Source of the DNA: Eudorina sp. 2006-703-Eu-15
Lineage: Eukaryota; Chlorophyta; Chlorophyceae; Chlamydomonadales; Volvocaceae
Length of the DNA stretch: 64,000 bases
Assembly (NCBI GenBank): GCA_003117195.1
Contig: BDSI01000099.1
Span: forward strand, 270,479-334,478
Reading direction: 5' to 3'
In this document: positions 55,637 to 64,000 of the stretch, piece by piece
Position numbering within the stretch: the first letter of the stretch is position 1
Layout: every line of letters begins with the position of its first letter
Notes under the pieces: generated by a model
Databases searched by the model: none
The model's input: only the letters and a program-made list of their open reading frames with translations
Told to the model about the DNA's origin: nothing
Made by a program: the position numbers and the translations under genes

Positions 55637-58600
55637 CTCCCTCCTCCCTCCCTCCCTCCCTCCCTCCCTCCCTCCTCCCTCCCTCCCTCCTCCCTCCCTC
55701 CTCCCTCCTCCTCCCTCCCTCCCTCCCTCCCTCCCTCCCTCCCTCCTCCCTCCCTCCTCCCTCCCTCCCTCCCTCCCTCCCTCCCTCCCTCCCTCCTCCC
55801 TCCCTCCCTCCCTCCCTCCCTCCCTCCCTCCCTCCCTCCCTCCCCCCCCCTCCCTCCCTCCCTCCTCCCTCCCTCCCTCCCTCCCTCCCTCCCTCCCTCC
55901 TCCCTCCCTCCCTCCCTCCCCTCCCTCCCTCCTCCCTCCCCCCTCCCTCCCTCCCTCCCTCCCTCCCTCCCCCCTCCCTCCCTCCCCCTCCCTCCCTCCC
56001 TCCCTCCCTCCCTCCCTCCCTCCCTCCCTCCCTCCCTCCCTCCCTCCTCCCTCCCTCCCTCCCTCCCTCCCTCCCCTCCCTCCCTCCTCCCTCCCTCCCT
56101 CCTCCCTCCCTCCCTCCCTCCCTCCCCCCCCCCCCCCCTCCCTCCCTCCCTCCCTCCCTCCCTCCCTCCCTCCCTCCTCCCTCCCTCCCTCCCTCCCTCC
56201 CTCCCGCCCCCTCACCAGTTTGAAGCCCTGGTACTCGTTGACACTGAGCCCCAGGGAGGCGCACCAGGCGTCGTCCTCCGCCACCAGCATCTTGTAGAAC
56301 TAGGTGGGGGTGGTGGAGTGGAGGGGGGGAGTCGCATGGGGGGAGTTGCATGGGGAGAGTCGCATGGGGAGTTTCCCGGGCTCCATCCTCCAGGGCCAAA
56401 TCGGTTCGACGCCATCACCCCCCACGCTGCTGCCCCGCCCCGCCCCGCCCCGCGCCCTACCTCGAAGGTGCTCCCGTCCGCGCCGACGTACTTGTGTGCC
56501 AAGCCACGCTTCTGGATGAAGCTGCGGGGTTGGTGACGTACGACGGCGGTACGACGGTACGGACGTGGGGGGTTGTTCCAGGGTACGGCAGTGGGAGCGC
56601 GGGGGGCCACAGCAGCCACGTGGTACATTGGTGGCGATTGCGCGGAGGTACCGCAACATGGGACAGGAGGACCGGCAGGTTCCCCCCCGGCAGCGGGATC
56701 AGGACCATTACCGTAGGTGCTAATAATTGAGAGTTGGTGCAACCGCAGATCGCAAACCTCGACAGCCGACACACCACCCGGTACCGTGCACCCCGCGCAC
56801 CACGCGCACCGCCTCGGTAGGACAGCATCGGTTTACCGTACCGCCACGCTTTGTACGGCGACTGCGCCCGGCCGCGGCACCCACCCACCCACCCACCCTG
56901 GGCAGTTTCTTTTTACCCACCCACCCCACCCACCCACCCGCAGACGTACGCACGCACGCACGCACGCACGCACCTGTACCGCGGCCCCAGGCACTGCCCC
57001 AGCGGCTTGGTGAGCAGCAGCGGGCAGGACAGTACGGTGTCGTTGGTCCCCCCAACGGTGTCGTACACGAACTTGAGGCTGCGCTCCAGGTCGTGGGCCT
57101 TGGCGGCCAGAAGCTCCGGACGGGCCATCACCATCTCCCGGATCTGTACGGCATCATCGTCATCACGCGGCGGGAGAGGCAGGCACGTACGGACTCTGGG
57201 AACTCGGACGACCCAACGGAAGTCAAACTGTCATGCTCGGGCCCGCCAGGGCCAGCCTGACTTGTGGCCCGCAGTGCCGCCAGGTGCCGCCAGGTGCCGC
57301 GAGCCCGTGCGGGGTCCGGAAGCGCCAGGCGTCCCAGCAGGTTCCCGCTCCCCACGTCCCCAGTCCCGACCTGCTCGTTGGTGAACCTGTGGGACGCCAG
57401 GCAGTCCAGCGCCGCCCTGACGCCGGCGGAGGCGGAGGGCGCGATGAGGAAGGCGACGGAGGAGGACACCATCTGCCGTACATCCTCCGGCCCGATGCCC
57501 GCGCCCTCCAGCGCCCGCAGCACCCCCCCGAACACCTCCTCGGGTTTGAACCCCAGCAGGTGCGGACACAGACAGATCACGTCCGCCACCTGCGCGCGAC
57601 AATCGGCGGTTGGCGGTTGGCAGTTGGCGGTTGGCGGTTCTTTTCCCCAGCGCGTGGACGGCGGAGGGATCGATGCGGAGGCCAACGGGTCGCGCGTCGG
57701 CGACGCGGGTGGCGGTGGAGGGGAGCAGGACCGACCCACGGGTCCGTCCGTCCGTCCGTCCGTGGTCAGGCTTGGGCTCTCGCCATCCCGCCAGTCTAGC
57801 CACCATCAACCTGCGACGACGCGCTACAGCTGATGTGCGACGACGCGCTACAGCTCTCCTCCACCACCGCCCCCTAGATCCCCCTCCCAACGCAACCCAC
57901 CTGCGATGTGCTACAGCCGAGCCCTCGCAGGTACGACACCCACGGCGCCAGCTGCCCCTCCACACTCCGCAGCAGCACCTCCGGCCACAGCACCACCACG
58001 CGCGCCACCGCCGCCACCTCCAGCCCCAGACTCATCAGGTACGTCACCACGGGCTGCAGCTCCGAAACCACGTCGCGGCCCAACAGTTCGGGCCACACGC
58101 ACAGCACCCGGGCGGCCAGCAGGTCGTCCTTGAGGCCCAGGCCCTTGAGGTACGACACCACCGTGCCGGCCTGGTACAGCGTGGTGCCGTACAGCAGCTC
58201 GGGCTTGGAGCGCAGCAGGAAGTTCTGGCAGTCGCGCTGCGCGGGGGGGTTGGGCGGTTGGGCGGGGGTATAGGAAACTGGTAGACAATTTCAAACTGCG
58301 GGGTATGCGGGGCGCGTCGAACTTATACCCCGTGTTCCCCCAGGGTGTTCAGGCAAGACCAGCCGTTGCCGTGTCCTGGGGGTATATATATGGGGAGGAA
58401 CTGGTCAACACGGGCCGGGGGCCAAGCGGGCACCTTAGGCATGCCGCCCGGCAGAGCGGATCAGACACGCTCGCTGAAACGGTGCGGCGGGTTCCGTGTC
58501 GTCGTGTGTTTCACACGCGTGCGCAGGCGGGAGGGGGGACCCGTCACGGAGGCGCCTCCCCCCCCGGTGCATGGAGACGCGGGGAGCTGCCCCCCGCGCC

Positions 58601-59964
58601 GTATTTCCCCTTCCCCGTACGTACTGCCTCCGTACCGGCTGCATGCCGTACACGAGCAGGAAGTCCAGCCACCTGGACAGCGCCGCCGGCTCCGCCAGCA
58701 GCCCGGGCCGCTTGGAGGCCAGGAACCAAGTGTCCAGGGGGGTGAGCCCGGCGGCGAGGAGCGCCTTCACGGAGGGGCCCACCTGGGAGCTGGCGTCCAG
58801 GGAGGACAGCCCGGGGGTCTGGGGCGGGTGGGCGGGTGGGCGGGCCGGGGGGTTAGCGGGACGAGGTGGGAAGGGGCAGGGGCACGGCCGACGTAGCGAG
58901 GGCGGGGCCCCCCCTCGGAGGCAGGGGTCCGTGGGAGCAGCAGAGGGACAGGGGCGCGGGGCCGAAGCGCGATCCCGGCGGGGCCGGCGGTGCTACTAGC
59001 TTATCGCGTAACGTGCGCGCCGAGTCGGTCGATCGGGGGTCGCATGCCTGCGTCGTGTTGCGGCGATTGGGGGGGGGTTCAATTGAAAAAAGAAATAAAC
59101 CCGAAAGGCCCAGGCCCCAGGGGGGCGGTTGGCACCGTGTTCTTGCAAACGTCGGCGAGATGTGCTGTTTGTGCATGCCACTGGGCAAGTCATATATGCT
59201 GTTTGTGCATATGCCGCTGGCAACCTGATGGTGCCTCGCGGGACCCGAGTACGGGGGACGCGACTGGATCTGTGTGACTGAGGGCCTGGCATGTGGATGC
59301 GGCACGTGTGCCACGTGGTATCTCCAATGAGACAGACGGCGGGCATCTTCGGGTGGGTCCCTAGTCACTCGTGCTACACACACACACACACACACACGCT
59401 GGACTTCGCTTCTCTCGCGGCTCAGCTATCTTTTACACAAACCCACGCAGCCTTGTTGAACCGTGGGCCTGCCTGCGCCAGATGGCCTCTCAACGTCTGT
59501 AGTCCTGCCCTTAGGCGTTTGCCCTCCACACTCCGCACCTGCACCGCCGCCAGCATCACGGTGGACTGCCCCACCCCAAGCTCGCGCGCCAGGTACTCCT
59601 CCGCGGGGGAGGGCACGTAGCGCGCCTCCCACTCGCTCCAGCAGGTGTCCAGCTCTTGGAGCAGCTCGCTGCGACGCCGGGGGTCGGTCGTCTCGCGCAG
59701 CTGCTCCAGGGGGTTATTGGACTCCGAGGATCTTGGCGCCGTCTGAGTGGGCTGATCAGGATGTTGCGCATGGCATCGGATGCGCGTGTGGGGCTTAGGG
59801 CAGCCGCGCGGAGCAGCCAGCGCTGCGGCAGCAAGGGCAGCATCAGAGGCCCTGACGGGGTGGGTGCGGCATGGGAGCGCTGCTTGTTTTTGGTGATGTG
59901 CTTGATATTGGCTTCCGTTCGCGCGTGTTTCAGTGGGCCATTTTGGCCGAACGAGTCCCGTCAT
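55054..59964 (-). CDS. mTERF-family organelle gene-expression factor
   Basis: mTERF proteins bind nucleic acid with stacked helical repeats in mitochondria or chloroplasts. Exons (minus): 59437-59964, 58636-58818, 57901-58236, 57191-57589, 56974-57143, 56461-56521, 56216-56299, 55054-55149. All phases agree and the sum is 1857 nt, 618 residues. mTERF repeats are clear: [57 protein letters not shown], and the C-terminal [13 protein letters not shown]. The N-terminus after ATG 59964 is rich in Arg, Ser, Thr and Ala with few acids, which suits an organelle transit peptide. The last intron (55150-56215) is mostly a CCCT tract. I cannot assign mitochondrion or plastid, or a subfamily number. Confidence 0.85.
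55499..56206. repeat. Long (CCCT)n polypyrimidine tract in the last mTERF intron
   Basis: About 700 bp containing only C and T: CCCT units mixed with CCT and with pure C runs (the longest around 55595-55632). On the transcribed gene strand it is a (GGGA)n polypurine tract that starts within ten bases of the 5' splice site at 56215. Confidence 0.95.
59376..59398. repeat. (CA)n microsatellite
   Basis: About eleven CA dinucleotides in the first intron of the mTERF-family gene. Confidence 0.85.
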
Positions 59965-60319
59965 CGACTGCAAGTATGCAGGCCTGTCTCCCACAGCTAT
60001 TGAATAAAGTGCGGGTGTAGTGTTACTATACGCGACAATTTATGTATCCAAAACTAAATTATGTTTGGCCATCAAAATCCATTTTAGCAAACGTTCGACA
60101 TCAACTGCCAACGGCATCAGAAGCCAACAAGTTTTCTCAAGCGCATGGATTCAATAAAATTGATAACAGACATAATACGTCTCACTTGGCGCGACCAACA
60201 TACCTGACATGCATCGGGGCCTCGCGATGCCGTTCGCTTAACGTTACTGCAGGCGATCTGGGTGGCACATGGCTTTGCAATAGGGGGGCGAAAAGCCATC
60301 GACACGCGGCAATTGAGTC
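59965..60319. promoter_or_regulatory. Divergent intergenic region between mTERF and NUBPL-like genes
   Basis: The two ATGs face away from each other across 355 bp, so both 5' untranslated regions and promoters must lie here unless there are further 5' exons. The region is relatively AT-rich (60010-60180). No clear TATA box is seen. Confidence 0.5.
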
Positions 60320-63300
60320 ATGTGGCGGCGTGCAACTGATTTGCTGGCGGGTGCCGGCTGGCGGTTCGCTGCCACCGCTGCGCCGGGCGCCGGGCGCCTA
60401 CAGCACCACGCGCCTCAAAAGAAGCTCGGTCTTAAGGACGTGCAGCACATCATAGCGATAACCTCCGCCAAGGGGGGCGTGGGCAAATCCACGACGGCAG
60501 GTGGGGGCGGCCAAACTAACTAACCGCTTTCGTACCGCCCACGTCCGTCCCCGTGCCATCTCGTCCTGCCATAACATGCCAGCGGTACCCGGTTCTCGTC
60601 CCACTCGCAATCCACACCCCTGGACATCCACTCAGCTTCACATCGTGTTCCATGCCGCCCTCTTCTTCCCCTCCTCACCGCGTTTCGTGCCCTCATTCAT
60701 GCGGCCGCCCTCGTCAGTGAATGTTGCGGTGGCGATGGCCACGCGGCTGGGGCTGCGGGTGGGGCTGCTGGACGCGGACATCCACGGCCCCTCCATACCC
60801 ACCCTCATGAACCTGAGGGGCAAGCCCGAGCTAGACAAAACAGGCGCGTCAGGGAACCCCGTGACCCGCGGGTCGCCTTATGGTTGGGCGGGAAAGCGGC
60901 AGCCGCAGCAGGGCCTGCACTCTGAAGGGAATCAAGAAGGGGGAGGAGATCAGGGGAGAGCAGACGACATCAGAGGGCGGTAGAGGAAATCAGAGGAGGA
61001 TAGTAACTGGTGCAGGGGAAAGGGGGTCATTCGGGACCCAGGGCATGATATGAGGGGTCGGCCGAGCCTCGTCTCACGACGGAACGGAACGTGCGATGGC
61101 GGGGATGGGCCGCGGCGGCCCGCCGCCGCAGAGCCCTCCGGACGGGGGCCTATCGGTCGCGGGGCTGGTTCCGGAGTTTCGGAGCCCGGCAGAGGCGGGG
61201 GATTCCAGCTTTGGGGAACGAACGGGTCGAGTACCAGAGATGGGGAAAGCGTACGACAAGAGATGAGGAAAGCGTACGACAAGAAGGCCGCAGAAGAGCT
61301 CCGGAGACGCGTCGGCGCGTTAGGATGGAAGGGAAGCGCGGGGGCTGCTGAGGTGCAGCACGCTCGCAGCAGCACCACCACCACCAGTCCACCACCACCA
61401 CCACGGGAGTGGTATCGCTGACAGGTCGTGGGCCTGAAGGCGGGGTGGACGGTTACCCTGGGGCAGGCAGCGGCGACCCCCGGCGGTTGTGGCGTGCCGC
61501 GCGTACCCCGTGCAAGGATGCCGCCTCCTCACACCACCCTCTGCCCGAGAAGTGCATGTTCGTGTTCCCTTGCCGGGTGCCCGTGCCCGCGCCTGCGCGC
61601 CGCGACCCTCATGACCGCACGCCCAGCCCCGACCCCGACCCCGCCTCCCGTGCTCTCCGCCCCTTCCGGCCGCACCCTCGCCTCCCCACCCACCCACCCA
61701 CTCACCCACCCACCCACCCACCCACCCACCCACCCACCCGCCCGCCCACCCACCCACCCACCCACCCACCCACCCACCCACCCACCCACCCACCCACCCA
61801 CCCACCCACCCACCCACCACCCACCCACCCACCCACCCACCCACCCACCCACCCACCCACCCCCCCGCAGCCGCCCAGGCCCTGATGCTGCCCAAGGAGA
61901 ACTACCGGGTCAAGACCATGTCCTTCGGGTTCTTTCTGGAGGTGAGGCGGGGCGCGGGTCGGCAGGCCGATGGGTCGGTGTGCCCGTTGGGTGGGGCGCG
62001 GGTCGGCAGGCCGATGGGTCGGTGTGCCCGTTGGGTGGGTGGGCGGGTATTGAGTACGGTCAACGGGCGATCAATCAGCCACTCCGTGGACCTCCGTGGC
62101 CCTTAGGATCGCTGCCGAACGGAAGCTGCGAAGTTGCGAAAGGAAATGCACCGCCAAGGTAATGTGACCGGGACCCGGGAGTGGGAAACGTCCGTCGAGG
62201 GAGTGAGAGGGGGAGGCTGCCGACTGGGTCGCGAGCCGTGTGTCCGCGCGGCCGTTGCGCCTGTGGATGAGTGCCAACAGCGCTGCTGGGCCCCCCCCCC
62301 GGCCCCCCGCTGCCCCCCGCCGCCCACCCAGGGCGACGAGCCAGTCGTGTGGCGCGGGCCCATGATCAACAACGCCTTCGACAAGATGCTGTTCGGCACC
62401 GATTGGGGCCGGCTGGACGTGCTGGTGGTGGACATGCCGCCGGGTGGGTGCTGGTGGGTGGTGGTGGGTGGCACTGGGTGCGGAGGTGGAGGTGGGTGGC
62501 ACTGGGTGCAACCCCCCCCTTCCGGGTTCCAAGCTTCCAACCCTGTGTCGGAAGAGCGGGCTTCGTCCCCGCCCCACCCCCGGCTTTCCTCGCCAATGCT
62601 TGCTCAACGCGCCCTTGGTGCGTGTCACCACCCTGGGGGCCATTCCCCGACCCCCATTCCCAACAACCCAATCACTCGCAACTGGATACCTGGTCGTGCA
62701 TCGACCTCTCACTCCCTTAGCTTTTCCTGCTTACCTCCCTTGACCCCTAGGCCCCCCTAGGCCCCTTCGACCCCACCCCGTCCCCTTGGCGCCCTCTGCC
62801 CCGGGCCCCCTCGCGCCCCCCACTCCCCCGGTTCGTTTTCGGGTTTCGGGTTTCTTTCTTTTTTCAATTCAACCCCCACTTCCCCGGGCCCCCTCTGGGT
62901 CCCCCTCCGCACCCAGGCACGGGCGACGCCCAGATCAACCTGGGTCAGCGCATCCCGCTGTCGGGGGCGGCCCTGGTGTCCACACCGCAGGACGTGGCGC
63001 TCATCGACGTGCGCAGGTAGGGCCGCAGCTGGCCGGGCCGGGAAGGTCGGGGGGCGGGGCGGGGCGGGGCGGGGCGGGGAGCGACGCAGCGGGTCGGCGA
63101 GGTGGGGTGAGGTGAGGTGAGGTGAGGTGAGGGAGGGATGAAAATGGCCAAAGAAAGCGCTGGACCTCGGGGCCCATTGAAGCACATTAAAGTCATGCGG
63201 TTGCGGTTGGCGCTCGCCAGGCTCTCGCCAAGTCCTCCCACCAGGGTCCTTACTCTAGAGGCAAGGCGGATGGCACGGGCCGGCGCCGCGGGATGCCCAC

Positions 63301-63524
63301 CTCACGTGCAGCCTGTGCCGTCTGCCGCACACCCCGATCCTCTCCCCCCCTTTCCGCGCTCCAGGGGCGCCCAGATGTTCCTCAAGCTGCGGGTGCCGCT
63401 GCTGGGCCTCATCGAGAACATGAGCCACCACACCTGCTCCCAGTGCGGCCGCGTGGAGCAGATCTTCGGAGCGGGCGGAGTGGAGCGGGCCGCCCAGGAC
63501 TACGGTCTGGAGGTGCTGGGCCAG
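60320..63524 (+). CDS. NUBPL: NUBPL/Ind1-like P-loop Fe-S ATPase, 3' end outside the window
   Basis: A Mrp/NBP35-family ATPase; the mitochondrial Ind1 branch delivers Fe-S clusters to respiratory complex I. Exons: 60320-60500, 60718-60860, 61879-61941, 62332-62443, 62917-63016, 63365-63524, with consistent phases. Later exons lie beyond 64000. The start [20 protein letters not shown] is Arg-rich and amphipathic, like a mitochondrial presequence. Motifs in order: [15 protein letters not shown] (deviant Walker A), [85 protein letters not shown] (CxxC Fe-S ligand motif) and [20 protein letters not shown]. The order and spacing fit NUBPL better than the cytosolic NBP35, whose N-terminal Cys cluster is absent. 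The end of exon 2 is ambiguous; a junction at 60844/61871 with a GC donor also keeps frame. Confidence 0.85.
61685..61863. repeat. (CCCA)n tract before an exon
   Basis: About 180 bp of CCCA tetranucleotides, with a few CCCG or CCA interruptions, ends directly at the 3' splice site of NUBPL exon 3 and forms its C-rich pyrimidine-like tract. Confidence 0.95.
63050..63130. repeat. GGCGG and GGTGA pentanucleotide repeats
   Basis: Five to six GGGGC units (63055-63078) followed by five to six AGGTG units (63101-63130), in an intron of the NUBPL-like gene. Confidence 0.85.
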
Positions 63525-63724
63525 GTGCGGGGTCGGGTCGGGTCGGGTGGGCCTCAGGGTGCCGCGGGGTGGTCGGGTGGCCTCAGGGTGCCGCGAGGTG
63601 GTCGGTGCGGCAGGGAGTCCTGACGGGGCTACGGGCTGCCGGGCTAGATGACCCACGGGTCGGCCGTTCTTGAAGCCACCTAAGCGGTCGGGCTGGACAA
63701 CCAGGGGCCCCAGGAGAGCACCGT

Positions 63725-64000
63725 ACCCGGGGGGGTAGGGGGTAGGGGGGTAGGGGGGTAGGGGGGTAGGGGGGTAGGGGGGTAGGGGGGTAGGGGGGGT
63801 TAGGGGGGGAGGGGGGGAGGGGGGGAGGGGGTTAGGGGGGTAGGGGGGTAGGGGGGTGTAGGGGTGTAGGGGGGTAGGGGGGTAGGGGGTGTAGGGGGGT
63901 GTAGGGGGGTGTAGGGGGGTGTAGGGGGGGAGTGGGGTCGGGGGGGAGTCGGGGGGGAGTCGGGGGGGAGTCGGGGGGAGTCGGGGGGGAGTAGGGGGGG
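63725..64000. repeat. G-rich minisatellite at the window end
   Basis: Units of GGGGGGTA (63731-63925), with TGTAGGGG variants, pass into GGGGGGGAGTC units. It lies in or downstream of the NUBPL intron after exon 6 and continues past the window. It is not the TTTTAGGG or TTTAGGG telomere repeat of this order. Confidence 0.9.

Noticed and set aside
55454..56536. Ser/Pro-rich and Gly/Arg/Glu-rich open frames over the CCCT tract
   Set aside because: They are translations of a tetranucleotide repeat inside an mTERF intron; all frames are open because the tract contains only C and T.
63725..64000. Telomere at the right edge
   Set aside because: The unit is GGGGGGTA changing to GGGGGGGAGTC, not TTTTAGGG or TTTAGGG; it lies beside an unfinished gene.

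Overview
The window is nuclear DNA of a green alga of the order Chlamydomonadales, most likely a volvocine (Volvox/Gonium/Chlamydomonas relative). The reasons are four pherophorin genes (extracellular-matrix glycoproteins of this lineage), high GC, GT-AG introns, Ala/Pro/Gly-rich insertions in ordinary proteins, and many low-complexity tracts. The species cannot be named from the sequence alone. Exon models were built by eye from splice sites, phase and protein similarity; where exon lengths and phases agree across a junction this is said.

Layout. About 1.2-10.9 kb (minus): a many-exon gene for a SPO22/ZIP4-like TPR meiosis protein. 10.9-13.3 kb: no supported gene. 13.35-17.15 kb (plus): pherophorin A. 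17.2-22.8 kb: no gene, with remnants of a dispersed retroelement-like repeat. 22.8-39.65 kb: three tandem minus-strand pherophorin genes (B, C, D), each inside a 5-6.6 kb duplicated unit. 40.06-42.84 kb: a broken B3-family gene interrupted by nested retroelement insertions. 42.8-46.6 kb: no supported gene. 46.6-53.2 kb (plus): three tandem genes related to that relic, with B3-like DNA-binding domain signatures. 55.05-59.96 kb (minus): an mTERF-family gene. 60.32 kb to the right edge (plus): a NUBPL/Ind1-type P-loop Fe-S ATPase gene, diverging from the mTERF gene and cut by the window end.

How the genes relate. The pherophorins share one plan: signal peptide, pherophorin domain, (Ser-Pro-n) hydroxyproline-type rod, second pherophorin domain. 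B, C and D are nearly identical outside the rod, and the rod length differs strongly. A lies in the opposite orientation, lacks one intron and has a one-base frame break in its rod. The B3-like cluster appears to be a local expansion with one degraded member. The mTERF and NUBPL genes both look organelle-targeted and may share a roughly 355 bp divergent promoter.

The most interesting points are the one-directional frame rotation in the pherophorin rods (homopolymer losses, real or artefactual), the intron absence and identity step in pherophorin A, the three-layer nested insertion with a candidate target-site duplication, and the internal loss of half a B3 domain in one paralogue. I did not see a convincing wholly new biological system.
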